From Bog-473 sp963804055 (lineage in GTDB: Bacteria; Actinomycetota; Acidimicrobiia; Acidimicrobiales; RAAP-2), in assembly GCA_963804055.1 (NCBI GenBank), contig CAWDOU010000001.1:806001-870000 (forward strand): DNA of 64,000 nt, given 5' to 3'. Under the pieces are notes generated by a model. That model searched no databases and was not told the DNA's origin. It was given only the letters and a program-made list of their open reading frames with translations. The position numbers were made by a program, and so were the translations under genes. Positions 1-10,097 of the stretch are shown piece after piece. Numbering within the stretch: position 1 is the stretch's first letter; each line of letters begins with the position of its first letter.

Positions 1-607
1 GCGCTATGTCGTCGTGGTCGACGCGCTGGCCCCGTCCATGGTCGGGACGGGGCCGGCATCGGTGAGCGCGCCACCGCCGGCCGGCCTCAATGCGGACCTG
101 CTCCAACAGGACGATCTCCAGGTGGTCCCGGGTGTCCTCGGGGTGCAGGTCTACGAGAACGGGGCCGCCGTGCCGGTCACGGCCACGCGCGCCGGCGCAC
201 TGCCGACGCGGGCTTCGTCCTACCCGAGCGCGGCAGATGTGGCGGGCTGGCAGCCGGTGCTCAGCGCGCTCTCCGACGGCCCGGCCACGGGCGCCGTCCC
301 GCCGGGCACCCTCTACGCGGGGTATGCGCCGGCCGGTGCCTTCGCCCTCACCGTGGACGGCCACACGCCGGCGCGGCAGGCGGCCTTCGGCTGGGCGGCC
401 CAGTACGCGGTGGCCGCCAAGGGCCGGGCCACCCTCTCACTGTCGCAGTTCCCCCTGGTGCCGCTGGCCGTGCTCCTGGAGCTGGTGGCGTGGTTGGTGC
501 TGGCGCTCGCGCTCATCGGGAGACCGCGCCGGCGGGATCGACCCGTCGCACCGGTCGCGCCGCTGGTCGCCGAGACAATGGTCGTCAACGAGACGGTGAC
601 GCTGTGA
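1..607 (+). CDS. C-terminal part of a membrane protein, probably a glycosyltransferase-type surface protein (5' end outside window)
   Basis: The reading frame is already open at base 2 and no start with a ribosome binding site is visible, so the gene begins upstream. About 200 residues are seen. They form an Ala/Pro/Gly-rich extracytoplasmic region and then one hydrophobic helix (FPLVPLAVLLELVAWLVLAL, about residues 148-167) followed by an Arg-rich cytoplasmic tail. The stop overlaps the GTG start of the DUF5719 gene by 4 bp, so the two are translationally coupled. In actinobacteria DUF5719 genes often follow a large GT2-type membrane protein, and that is the basis for the guess. No catalytic domain is inside the window, so the function is not established. 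Confidence 0.5.
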   Translation, partial: RYVVVVDALAPSMVGTGPASVSAPPPAGLNADLLQQDDLQVVPGVLGVQVYENGAAVPVTATRAGALPTRASSYPSAADVAGWQPVLSALSDGPATGAVPPGTLYAGYAPAGAFALTVDGHTPARQAAFGWAAQYAVAAKGRATLSLSQFPLVPLAVLLELVAWLVLALALIGRPRRRDRPVAPVAPLVAETMVVNETVTL

Positions 608-2082
608 CGCCGGCGCACGTGAGCCGGGAGCGCCGGTGGCGCGTCGCCGCCCTCGTCGTGCTCGTCATCGCCGGCGTCGCCATCGCCGTGAGCGCGCGTG
701 AGACGCCGGCGCCGGTGGGCGCCGCACCGAGCCCGGCCGCGCTGGTCGGTGCGCCGGACGCGGAATCGACCGCCTGGTACTGCACGGGGCAGTCGACCGC
801 GGGTGGCCTGTCGCCCGGCTTCCTGGTGCTCACCAACACGACACCGCGGACGGTGGCGGCCGACATCAGCGTCGTGTCCGACTCGGGTGCCACGGCCCAC
901 ACGGCCGCGGCCGTCCCGGCCGACGGCGTGGTGGCCCCGGCCATTCCCGCCCTGGCGTCGGGCTCGTGGGAGTCCGAGACGGTCGTCACCTCGGGAGGCG
1001 GGGTGGCGGTCACCCAGACGGTCAGCGGCCCCCTGGGCTGGTCCCAGGCGCCCTGCCAGAGCACCACATCGGACCAGTGGTACTTCGCGGGCGGCTCCAC
1101 GGCTGCCTCCAATTCGCTCTACGTCTCACTGCTCAACCCCACCTCGACGCCGGTGGTGGTCGACCTGAGCTTCGTGACGCCGGCCGGCACGGTCCACCCG
1201 ATCAACTACCAGGGCATCGTGCTCCCGGCCGGCCAGGTGGTGGTGGAGGACGTCACCGCGGAGGTCCAGCAGATCCCGACGGTGAGCACCGTGGTCACGA
1301 CCCGGACCGGTCGCGTCGTCGCCGCAGAGGTGCAGCAGTTCGTCGACGCCGGCGGGACGTCCGGCGGCCTGTCGCTCGTGCCGGGCACGGCGATGCCGCA
1401 ATCGCACTGGGTGGTCCCCCAGGCGCAGGAGGTCCCCAACGGCACGTCGGAGATCGACGTGTTCAACCCCGGTACGGCCACCGAGACGGTGACCGTGCGC
1501 TTCCGCCTGCCCTCGGGACCCCTGGCGCCGCTGACCGAGAAGGTCCTGCCGGGAACCACCTGGCCTCTCCTGACGAGCGGGCAGACGCGCATCCCCGCCA
1601 ACGAGACCTACACCACCGCCATCGACGCCACCGGAGGGTCCGGCGTCGTGGTCAGCCGGAACGTGAGCCTGCCCGCCACAGCCACGCCTCCGCCGCTGGC
1701 GGGGATGGTGGTCGCCGTGGACGGCCTCAGCGCCGCGTCACCCACCCATCAATGGGTGGTGCCGCCCCCCGGCTCCCCCGCCAGCCCCGCGGTGAGCGGG
1801 GCCGCGCCTGACTCGCTCGCCCTGGTCAACACGTCGACAGGACGCGAGGACTACAGCGCCGCGTCCGTCACCGCAGGAGGGGGCAAGGTGGTCGCCACGG
1901 GCACGCTGGCCCCCGGCACCGCAGTGGTGGTGTCCGGTGCGCCCCTCGCCGCTGCCGGGCTCGACCCGATCGTCGTCCGTTCGTCGGGAGCGATGGCGGT
2001 GAGCGAGGACGCGACTCCCGCCGCGGGCTTCGGCGTCGTGTCGATGCCCGGCCTCCCGCTGGCGGCCGCCATCGGGGCCTGA
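604..2082 (+). CDS. DUF5719 family secreted/membrane-anchored protein
   Basis: 492 residues from the GTG at 604, which overlaps the previous stop (GTGA). This start gives a sensible N-terminal membrane segment (VAALVVLVIAGVAIAVSA). The rest is extracytoplasmic, Val/Thr/Gly-rich and made of repeated beta-sandwich-like stretches with the recurring pattern WYFAGGST...LLNPT (WYCTGQSTAGG, WYFAGGSTAAS, HWVVPQAQE, QWVVPPPGS). This is typical of DUF5719, a family of unknown function found in actinobacteria beside glycosyltransferases. It is probably exported by the Sec system and stays attached by its N-terminal helix. A role in envelope or polysaccharide assembly is only inferred from context. Confidence 0.7.
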   Translation: MTPAHVSRERRWRVAALVVLVIAGVAIAVSARETPAPVGAAPSPAALVGAPDAESTAWYCTGQSTAGGLSPGFLVLTNTTPRTVAADISVVSDSGATAHTAAAVPADGVVAPAIPALASGSWESETVVTSGGGVAVTQTVSGPLGWSQAPCQSTTSDQWYFAGGSTAASNSLYVSLLNPTSTPVVVDLSFVTPAGTVHPINYQGIVLPAGQVVVEDVTAEVQQIPTVSTVVTTRTGRVVAAEVQQFVDAGGTSGGLSLVPGTAMPQSHWVVPQAQEVPNGTSEIDVFNPGTATETVTVRFRLPSGPLAPLTEKVLPGTTWPLLTSGQTRIPANETYTTAIDATGGSGVVVSRNVSLPATATPPPLAGMVVAVDGLSAASPTHQWVVPPPGSPASPAVSGAAPDSLALVNTSTGREDYSAASVTAGGGKVVATGTLAPGTAVVVSGAPLAAAGLDPIVVRSSGAMAVSEDATPAAGFGVVSMPGLPLAAAIGA

Positions 2083-2099
2083 ACGGTTCGCTGGCCGGC

Positions 2100-3333
2100 C
2101 TACAGGTTGTGGCGCTGGTAGCGCCGCCACAGGGCGCGGCCGCCGGCCAGGACGACGCCCAGCAGGAGAAGGGCGAAGAGCAGGGGGCCGGCGAGGCGGA
2201 TCACGCCCTCCACACCGGCGACGAAGCCCCCGATGCTGGCGTGCCAGGCACGGACCAGGCCGGATTCGGGCAGCGGGCTCGGTGGGCGCGCCGGTGTCCC
2301 CTCGTCGACGGTCACGGTGAGCGTGGAGTACGTCGTCTGGCTCGAGAGCAGTTGCAGCTGACCCTGCAGCTGCTCGATCTGGGACTGAATGGAGTCGATC
2401 TGCTCCTGCACCGCCAGGACGTCGCCGACGGTGGTGGCCTTGGCCAGGATGGTGAGGTACTGCTGCCGGCTGGCCTGCAGCGCGCTGATGCGTGACTGCA
2501 GGTCGACGTACTGCGCGCTGACGTCGGTCGCCTTGGTGGTCAGCTCCGACGTCTTGCCCAGTGCCTGCGCCCCCTTCAGCACGGTCGCGAAGCTCTGCAC
2601 CGGCACCTGCAGCGTGACGCTGCCTGTGGGTGGACCGGTGCCCGCCGCGCCCGACTGCGTCTGCGAGTTGGCCACGAAGCCGCCGGAGGCACCGGCGAGC
2701 GCGGTCAACCGGGAGACCGTCTGGTCGAGCTTCCCGCGGCCGACCGTCAATGTCAGTGAGCCGGTCTGCTCAATCCGGGCGGGCTGGCCGACCGCTCCGT
2801 GGGGCAGGCTCGGGGCGGTCGACGGCGTGGCCGTGCCCTGGGTGCCAGTGGCCGATCCCGCGCTGCCGGAGCTGAAGGGCGCGGCGGCGCTGGACGGCAC
2901 CGCGCCACGGGAGGTGTCGTCGGGAGTGGTCGTGGTGGTGGGGGTCGGGGCGACGGCGGCGCCGCCGGCAGACCGCGCCACAGCAGCGGTGCGCGCCGGC
3001 GGCGCAGAGCTTCGGAGCAGCGCGCCGATGGCCGTCGCGGCCACGAGCACGACGACGAGACAGGCGGCGACCGTCGAGCACGCGGTGCCGGGCCGCCAGC
3101 CCGGTGATCCGCCGCAGCCGTCGTGCCGTGACGGGCCGCCCGAACGGCGCGTCGCCCTCGTCGTCCCCCGTCACGCCCCCGTGTCCAGCTGCGCCCGCCT
3201 TCGCATCGCCGTCCGGGAGCAGGCGACCCGTGGCCGCGGCCAGGATGTCGTCGGCGCCCGTGCGGGGGACCTCGAAGGTCGCGGCGGCCTGCGCCAGGAG
3301 CGCGGTCAGGTGGTCGTCGTCGAGCATGGTCAT
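2100..3333 (-). pseudogene. DUF4349 membrane protein, likely anti-sigma partner, with an apparent 1-base frameshift
   Basis: The ATG at 3333 overlaps the sigma factor stop (ATGA). The first ~85 residues (MTMLDDDHLTALLAQAAATF... RRLRRITGLAARHRVLD) are read in one frame. The rest is in the +1 frame: a membrane helix (VAACLVVLVAATAIGALL), a Thr/Pro linker, the DUF4349 domain with its coiled coil (VQEQIDSIQSQIEQLQGQLQ) and a C-terminal membrane helix with a basic tail. The switch lies at about 3065-3092. Past it the first frame becomes Arg-rich nonsense, and before it the second frame is unconvincing. The span is 1 base more than a multiple of three, so removing one base restores the gene. DUF4349 proteins are commonly encoded next to ECF sigma factors, and an anti-sigma role is inferred from that. 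Confidence 0.7.
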
Positions 3334-3881
3334 GGGCCGGTCTCCTCGGTACGAGGTGCGTCCCCGGCGCCGGCCAGGGCGCCCAGGGCGGGGTCGGCCG
3401 CCAGGCGGCGGCGGGCCTCGTGCAAACGGGACTTCACGGTGCCCGGTCGCCGGCCGATCGCCAGCGCGATGTCGCGCTCGCTGAGGTCGGCGTAGTAGCG
3501 GAGCACGACGGGGATGCGCAGCGACAGCGGCAACCGCTGCAGCGCGGCCAGCACCGTCTCGGCCACCTCGCACTGCTCGGCCCGCGCCTCGGGGCCGGTG
3601 CCGGGCGCCGCGACGTGGGTCAGCGGCTCCACGCCGGCGCGGTGGTCACGGTGGGGGATCTCGCGGCGGAGCTTGGAGTAGCAGGAGTTGACGACGACCC
3701 GGTAGAGCCAGGGACGGATGCTCGGGACGGCGGAGAGCGAGTCGCGGAAGCGCCAGGCCCGCAGGTAGGCGTCCTGCACCGCCTCCTCGGCGTCGGCCCG
3801 GTTGCCGAGGATCAGGCAGGCGGTGCGGAACGAGGCCACGTAGCCGTCCTCGAGCCAGTCCGCGAGCTGTTGCTCCACCAT
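3330..3881 (-). CDS. ECF-type RNA polymerase sigma factor
   Basis: 183 residues. Region 2 (FRTACLILGNRADAEEAVQDAYLRAWRF, residues ~18-45, with the core-binding DAEEAVQDA motif) and region 4 (LPLSLRIPVVLRYYADLSERDIALAIGRRPGTVKSRLHEARRRL, ~118-161, containing the helix-turn-helix) are both present and the length is normal for the family. The ATG at 3881 is preceded directly by a G-rich run (GAAGGGGG), a poor spacing for a Shine-Dalgarno, so the GTG at the second codon is possible. The stop overlaps the start of the DUF4349 gene (ATGA), the usual arrangement for a sigma factor and its membrane anti-sigma partner. The signal sensed is unknown. Confidence 0.9.
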   Translation of the reverse strand: MVEQQLADWLEDGYVASFRTACLILGNRADAEEAVQDAYLRAWRFRDSLSAVPSIRPWLYRVVVNSCYSKLRREIPHRDHRAGVEPLTHVAAPGTGPEARAEQCEVAETVLAALQRLPLSLRIPVVLRYYADLSERDIALAIGRRPGTVKSRLHEARRRLAADPALGALAGAGDAPRTEETGP

Positions 3882-3905
3882 CCCCCTTCATGACGCTGCG
3901 TCGCC

Positions 3906-3922
3906 CGGATCGGTTCGATCCG
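3906..3922 (-). terminator. Candidate hairpin between ftsH and the sigma factor gene
   Basis: A perfect 7-bp stem, CGGATCG and CGATCCG, with a GTT loop, starts 25 bp past the ftsH stop. There is no U-tract, as is common in high-GC actinobacteria. It is also only 24 bp upstream of the sigma factor start, so it could act in that leader instead. Confidence 0.45.
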
Positions 3923-3947
3923 TGCCCGGGCCGGCGTCACGCCGTTG

Positions 3948-6143
3948 CTAGCGGGCGGCTGGCCCCTCCGGGGCGCCCGCGGCGGGGTTGGCCGGCGGCG
4001 GCCAGGGCGGGGGTGCCCACGCCTCGGGGTCGGCAGCGTGGCCGGGCACCGCCACCGGCCCCTCGTGGCCTGGCGTGCCGTCCGTGACCGGGTGGTGGCC
4101 GTGCTCGTGGCCGTGCTCGTGGCCCGGAGAGCCGTCCGTCACGGCGTGCTGCCCGTTGCCGCCTCCGCTGCCGTTGGTCCCGTTGCCGGTCGGCGCGCTG
4201 ATGGCCGCCTCGTTGAAGTGCGGCACCGATTTGGCGCCCTCGTCGTGCACGGGCGAGCCGTGCGCCTCGTCGACCAGTCGGGCCACTTCGGCGCCGTCGA
4301 TGATCTCGTTGTCGAGCAGCGCACGGGCGATGGCGTTGAGGCCGCCGCGGTGCTTGCTCAGCACCTCGTGGGCACGCTGCTCCTCGACGCGCAGGATCCG
4401 CTCGACCTCGTCGTCGATGATCTTGGAGGTGTCCTCGGAGTAGTCACGCGTGTGCATGAGGTCCTCGCCCAGGAAGACCTGGCCCGCCGACCCCCAGGCC
4501 ATGGGGCCGATGGCGTCGCTCATGCCCCACTCGCGCACCATTTTTCGGGCGAGCTCGGTGTTGCCGACGAGATCGTTGGCGGCGCCCGTCGACAGGTCGC
4601 CGTAGACGAGCAGCTCGGCCACCCGGCCCCCCATGCGCACGCAGAGCGAGTCCTCGATGTAGTCGCGGGGGTGGATGTGGCGCTCCTCCATCGGGAGCTG
4701 GTGGGTGACGCCGAGGGCCATGCCCGTCGGGAGGATGGTGACCTTGTGCACCGGGTCGGCGTGCTCGAGGACGTAGGCCAGCACGGCGTGGCCACCCTCG
4801 TGGTAGGCGATGCGCTCCTTCTCGGCCTCCGAGAGGACCATCGACTCGCGCCGCTGTCCGAGCAGCACGCGGTCGCGCGCCGTCTCGAAGTCGGCCATGG
4901 CGATGTCGAGGCTGCCCCGGCGTACGGCGTGCAGGGCGGCCTCGTTGACCAGGTTGGCCAGATCGGCACCGCTCATGCCGGGCGTGCCGCGGGCCACCAC
5001 GCTGAGGTCCACGTCGGTCGCCATGCGCTTGCCCTTGCAGTGCACGGCCAGGATGGGAAGGCGCTCCTCGAGGTCGGGCAGGGGCACGACGATCTGGCGG
5101 TCGAAGCGGCCCGGCCGCAGCAGGGCGGGGTCCAAGATGTCGGGCCGGTTGGTGGCGGCGATCATGACCACGCCCTCGGCGGTGTCGAAGCCGTCCATCT
5201 CGGAGAGCATCTGGTTGAGGGTCTGCTCGCGCTCGTCGTGCCCGCCGCCGAGGCCGGCGCCCCGCTTGCGCCCGATGGAGTCGATCTCGTCGACGAAGAC
5301 GATGGCCGGCGCCTGCTTGCGTGCCGTCTGGAACAGGTCGCGCACCCGGCTGGCCCCGACGCCCACGAACATCTCCATGAAGTCCGAGCCGCTGACGGAC
5401 ATGAAGGGCACGCCGGCCTCACCGGCGACGGCGCGGGCGATGAGCGTCTTGCCGGTCCCGGGGGGGCCGACCAGTAGCACGCCCTTGGGGATCTTGGCGC
5501 CGATCTCCTTGAAGCGGGCGGGGGTCTTGAGGAAGTCGACCACCTCGCTGATCTCCTGCTTCACCCCGGTGTAGCCCGCCACGTCCTCGAACGTGGTGGA
5601 GGGCCGGTCGCTGCTGAAGGTCTTGGCCTTGGAGCGCCCGATGGACATGATCCCCGACATCTGGCCCCGGGTCTGGCGCCCGATGAAATAGATGAAGGCG
5701 GCGCCGATGGCGATGATGAAGAGGTAGGGGAGCAGGTCGGTGAACAGGTTCGACGAGGGGGTCGGGAAGCTGACCGCGACGCCGTTGTTCCGCATTTCGG
5801 TGACGTCGTTGGGCAGGGACGGGCTGGGGCCCTGGACGGTGTAGCTCGTCCCGTCCTTGAGCTTGCCGGTGATCTCGCCGGTCGAGTTGGAGATCTGGGC
5901 GGTCGAGACCTGCTTGGAGGAGACATCCTGCAGGAACTTCGTGTACGAGACCGACTTGGCGTTGTTCGTCTTGATCGTGCCCACGGCGAGCAGGATGGCC
6001 ACGATCCCGATGGCCAGGACGCCCCAGAGCCAGCGCCAGTTCTGCCCGGACGGGCTCCCCTGTTGGGGCGTTCCGTCCCCGTCAACAGGCGCGTTCGGCC
6101 TGCCGGCCGGCTTGTCCGTGCGCTGGGGGCTCACGGCATCCAT
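3948..6143 (-). CDS. ftsH: ATP-dependent zinc metalloprotease FtsH
   Basis: 731 residues. A membrane-anchored AAA+ protease that degrades membrane and soluble proteins. Two membrane helices (~36-56 and ~136-155) flank the extracytoplasmic FtsH domain. Next come Walker A GPPGTGKT (226-233), the pore loop FVGVGA (259-264), Walker B IVFVDEID (281-288), the second region of homology with ATNRPDILDPALLRPGRFDR, and the zinc site HEGGH (448-452), where the family usually has HEAGH. The C-terminal tail after ~650 is unusual: Gly/His-rich with HEHGHEHGHH and two copies of a VTDGxPGHE phrase, then Pro/Ala-rich. The ATG at 6143 is the only start that keeps the full first helix and basic N-terminus. Confidence 0.97.
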   Translation of the reverse strand: MDAVSPQRTDKPAGRPNAPVDGDGTPQQGSPSGQNWRWLWGVLAIGIVAILLAVGTIKTNNAKSVSYTKFLQDVSSKQVSTAQISNSTGEITGKLKDGTSYTVQGPSPSLPNDVTEMRNNGVAVSFPTPSSNLFTDLLPYLFIIAIGAAFIYFIGRQTRGQMSGIMSIGRSKAKTFSSDRPSTTFEDVAGYTGVKQEISEVVDFLKTPARFKEIGAKIPKGVLLVGPPGTGKTLIARAVAGEAGVPFMSVSGSDFMEMFVGVGASRVRDLFQTARKQAPAIVFVDEIDSIGRKRGAGLGGGHDEREQTLNQMLSEMDGFDTAEGVVMIAATNRPDILDPALLRPGRFDRQIVVPLPDLEERLPILAVHCKGKRMATDVDLSVVARGTPGMSGADLANLVNEAALHAVRRGSLDIAMADFETARDRVLLGQRRESMVLSEAEKERIAYHEGGHAVLAYVLEHADPVHKVTILPTGMALGVTHQLPMEERHIHPRDYIEDSLCVRMGGRVAELLVYGDLSTGAANDLVGNTELARKMVREWGMSDAIGPMAWGSAGQVFLGEDLMHTRDYSEDTSKIIDDEVERILRVEEQRAHEVLSKHRGGLNAIARALLDNEIIDGAEVARLVDEAHGSPVHDEGAKSVPHFNEAAISAPTGNGTNGSGGGNGQHAVTDGSPGHEHGHEHGHHPVTDGTPGHEGPVAVPGHAADPEAWAPPPWPPPANPAAGAPEGPAAR

Positions 6144-6244
6144 GCTAGGCGCCGTCCCTGCCTGTTGGTGACCGCCCCGTCACTTCGTCGCCGAGCGCTC
6201 TCCCTGCAGGTGGGAGCGCTGTGGGCACCGGTAACGTCTGGTCG

Positions 6245-7276
<1,032 letters not shown>

Positions 7277-7376
7277 GGCCGCAGCGGACCGTGCTGGCGG
7301 GGCGCCGCGCGCACGCCCCCTATGGTGGGGCCCGTGAACCGCCCCGTGAGCTGCCCGTGAGCCGCCCGTGAGCCGC

Positions 7377-8741
7377 ATGGACCAGGTTTTCAAGGCGTAC
7401 GACGTGCGCGGGACGGTGCCCGACCAGCTCGATGCGGACATGTGCCGCGCCATCGGCCGCGCCATGGCCCGCTTCGCCGGCACGCCCCGGATCCTCGTGG
7501 CCCGCGACATGCGCGAGAGCGGCGTGGAGCTGGCGGCGGCCTTCTCCGACGGCGTGCGGGCCGAGGGCGTCGACATCGTCGACCTGGGCATGGCCTCGAC
7601 GGACTTCATGTACTTCGCGTCGGGCCACCTCGACTCGCCCGGCGCCATGTTCACGGCGTCGCACAACCCGGCCCAGTACAACGGGATGAAGCTCTGCCTG
7701 TCCGGCGCGCGGCCCATCGGGCGCGACACCGGCCTGGCCGACATTGCCGCCGGCGCGGAGGAGCTGCTGGGCCAGCCCCTGCCTCCCTTGACCGGAGCAT
7801 GGAGCGAGCAGAACCTGCTGGGCGCGTGGGCCGACCATGTTGTGTCGTTCGTCGACGTCTCGACGCTGCGACCGCTCAAGGTCGTGGCCGACACCGCGAA
7901 CGGCATGGGCGGGCTGGTCGTGCCGATCGTGTTCGAGCGGCTCCCCTTCACGGTGGAGATCCTGTTCCCCGAACTCGACGGCAGCTTCCCGAACCACCCG
8001 GCGGATCCGATCCAGCCCGAGAACCTGGTGGCGCTGAAGGCGGCCGTGCTCGAGCAGGGCGCGGATATCGGGCTCGCCTTCGACGGCGACGCCGACCGCG
8101 TCTTCCTCGTCGACGAGAAGGCCGAGCCGGTCTCGGGCTCGCTCACCACGGCGCTGGTGGCTGCATCCATGCTGACCAAGCATCCGGGCGAGACCATCCT
8201 CTACAACCTCATCTGTTCCCACGTGGTGCCCGAGGTGGTGACGGAGATGGGTGGGCGGCCGATCCGCACCCAGGTCGGCCACTCCATCATCAAGAAGGTG
8301 ATGGCCGAGACGGGAGCGGTCTTCGGCGGCGAGCACTCCGGGCACTACTACTACCGCGACAACTTCCGGGCCGACTCGGGCATCATCACGGCGCTGTTGG
8401 TGCTGGAGTTGCTGTGCCAGAGCGGGCAGCCGCTCTCCGAGATGCTCCGGCCCTACCAGCGTTACGTGGACTCCGGCGAGATCAACACCACGGTGACCAG
8501 TCCCGCCGCCACGGTGGCCGCCATCGCGGACCACGAGCGCAAGGCCGGCGGGTCGGTCGACATGCTCGACGGGCTCACCGTCGAGCATGGGGACTGGTGG
8601 TACAACGTCCGCCCGTCCAACACCGAGCCCCTGCTCCGACTGAACGTGGAGGCCACGACAGCCGAGCGCTGCGCCGCCCACGTGGCCGAGGTGCAGCAGC
8701 TCATTGCCGCCAACGCCGGCCTCGCGGCCGGCCCGAACTGA
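7377..8741 (+). CDS. manB: Phosphomannomutase/phosphoglucomutase ManB
   Basis: 454 residues from the ATG at 7377 (an in-frame GTG at 7368 gives three more; neither has a clear ribosome binding site). It interconverts mannose-6-phosphate and mannose-1-phosphate (and possibly the glucose forms) to supply GDP-mannose for glycans. The four domains of the alpha-D-phosphohexomutase family are complete: active-site Ser95 in TASHNP, metal loop DGDADR, sugar-binding loop GGEHSGH and the phosphate-binding RPSNTEPLLR near the end. Trm112 and SIS genes follow on the same strand with a 15-bp gap and a 4-bp overlap, a gene order common in actinobacteria. Confidence 0.93.
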   Translation: MDQVFKAYDVRGTVPDQLDADMCRAIGRAMARFAGTPRILVARDMRESGVELAAAFSDGVRAEGVDIVDLGMASTDFMYFASGHLDSPGAMFTASHNPAQYNGMKLCLSGARPIGRDTGLADIAAGAEELLGQPLPPLTGAWSEQNLLGAWADHVVSFVDVSTLRPLKVVADTANGMGGLVVPIVFERLPFTVEILFPELDGSFPNHPADPIQPENLVALKAAVLEQGADIGLAFDGDADRVFLVDEKAEPVSGSLTTALVAASMLTKHPGETILYNLICSHVVPEVVTEMGGRPIRTQVGHSIIKKVMAETGAVFGGEHSGHYYYRDNFRADSGIITALLVLELLCQSGQPLSEMLRPYQRYVDSGEINTTVTSPAATVAAIADHERKAGGSVDMLDGLTVEHGDWWYNVRPSNTEPLLRLNVEATTAERCAAHVAEVQQLIAANAGLAAGPN

Positions 8742-8756
8742 GGAGGGAGCTCCCTG

Positions 8757-8999
8757 ATGAGCCTCGATCCGCTCCTGCTCGACGTCCTGGCCTGTCCCGA
8801 GGACAAGGGACCACTGTTGTGGTTCGAGGACGAGGACGTCCTCTACAACCCGCGGCTGCACAAGAGCTATGCGGTGGTGGACGGCGTGCCCGTGCTGTTG
8901 ATCGACGAGGCCGTCGCGGTCGGGGAGCCCGAGCACGAGCGCCTGATGGCCAAGGCGGAGAGCAACAAGGTGCGGGCCACCGGCCCGGCGTCTGGGTGA
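8757..8999 (+). CDS. Trm112-like small protein
   Basis: 80 residues. It begins MSLDPLLLDVLACPEDKGPLLW, the Trm112/YcaR pattern (LLxxLACPxxKGPL), and contains YAVVDGVPVLLIDEA, the conserved IPVML-type strand. Only one of the zinc-ligand cysteines of eukaryotic Trm112 is kept, as is usual in bacteria. Family members act as small stabilising partners of methyltransferases or other enzymes. Its position between manB and the SIS isomerase suggests a link to mannose metabolism, but this is unproven. A ribosome binding site (AGGAGGGAG, 8742-8750) lies just before the ATG. Confidence 0.85.
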   Translation: MSLDPLLLDVLACPEDKGPLLWFEDEDVLYNPRLHKSYAVVDGVPVLLIDEAVAVGEPEHERLMAKAESNKVRATGPASG

Positions 9000-10069
9000 G
9001 CGGGCGGGCCTCTCTCGACAGGCCCGACACGCTCGGGCTGTGGGAGGCCGTGGCCGCGCTGCCCGAGGAGCTGGCCGCGGCGCGCCGGGCGGCCGACGAC
9101 GCGTTCGGGGGCATCGCCTCCCTCGGCGCCGGCCCGGTGCACGCCGTCGCCGCGTTCGGCCTGGGCACCGGCGGAACGGCCTGCGCCGCGGCGGCCGCGC
9201 TGACGACGGCGCGCCTGCCGGTGCCCTTCTGGGTCGGCCAGGGCTCGGCGTTGCCGTCCTTCGTCAGTGCGTCCACGTTGGTCCTGGCGGTGTCGTCGTC
9301 GGGCCGTACCGAGGAGACGCTGACGGCCGCCGAGAAGGCGCTCGAGCGTGGGGCGCGCGTGGTGGCCGTCGGTGGTCAGCCAGGCGGGCCGCTCGCCCGA
9401 CTGGCTGCCGGGGCGGGGCTGCCCTGGTGCCCGGTCACGCCCGCGGGCGGCCGGGCGCCGGCCCGCGTGGCGCTGGCGGCGACCACGGTGCCCCTGCTGG
9501 TCGCGCTGACCCGGGCCGGACTGCTTCCCGACGCCACGGCGACCATCGACGCGGCCGCGGCCGCCCTGGCCCCCCGCCGCGACGCGCTGGTGGCGCCGGG
9601 CGGCCTCCCCGCCGAGCTGGCCCGCCGGTTGGGCCGCACCATCCCACTGGTCTACGGCTCACCCGGCGCTCCCGCGGTGGCGGCGCAGTGGTGGAAGGCG
9701 CAGGTGAACCTCAACGCCAAGGCGCCCGCGTTCGCCGCGACGTTGCCCGAGCTGACCCACGACGAGCTGGCGGGCTGGGGGCAGGGCGGCGATGTCACGC
9801 GCCAGACGATGTCGTTGGTGCTGCTGCGCCACGCCGGGGAGGCGCCCCGCACCGCCGGCCAGTTCGACGCCGTGCGGGCGGCCACGGACGAGGTCATGGC
9901 CGACGTGTTCGACGTCACGGCAGAGGGCGACGACGAGCTCAGCCGCTTCCTCGATCTGACGCTGCTGGGCTCGCTCGTGTCCCTGTACCTGGCCGCCCGC
10001 GAGGGCGTGGACCCCGGACCGGCGCCGGCGGTCGACGAGGCGCAGGCCGGGGTGCTCCCCTCGGCGTAG
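8996..10069 (+). CDS. SIS-domain protein, bifunctional phosphoglucose/phosphomannose isomerase type
   Basis: 357 residues from the GTG at 8996, which overlaps the Trm112 stop (GTGA). Two SIS sugar-phosphate isomerase folds are visible. The first carries VLAVSSSGRTEETL (phosphate-binding Ser/Thr loop) and the second VYGSPGAPAVAAQWWKAQVNLNAKAPAFAATLPELTHDELAGW, which has the NENAK/ELNHNE-type signature of PGI/PMI enzymes in slightly altered form. Predicted to convert fructose-6-phosphate to mannose-6-phosphate and so feed ManB upstream. The same trio is conserved in mycobacteria and Streptomyces. Confidence 0.85.
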   Translation: MSGRASLDRPDTLGLWEAVAALPEELAAARRAADDAFGGIASLGAGPVHAVAAFGLGTGGTACAAAAALTTARLPVPFWVGQGSALPSFVSASTLVLAVSSSGRTEETLTAAEKALERGARVVAVGGQPGGPLARLAAGAGLPWCPVTPAGGRAPARVALAATTVPLLVALTRAGLLPDATATIDAAAAALAPRRDALVAPGGLPAELARRLGRTIPLVYGSPGAPAVAAQWWKAQVNLNAKAPAFAATLPELTHDELAGWGQGGDVTRQTMSLVLLRHAGEAPRTAGQFDAVRAATDEVMADVFDVTAEGDDELSRFLDLTLLGSLVSLYLAAREGVDPGPAPAVDEAQAGVLPSA

Positions 10070-10097
10070 CCGGTACCGGGCGCGCGGGCGGGGCGCT

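Noticed and set aside
7442..10069. 875-residue plus-strand open frame
   Set aside because: Its first half is an alternative frame of manB and Trm112. Only the part from the GTG at 8996 is a real SIS protein.
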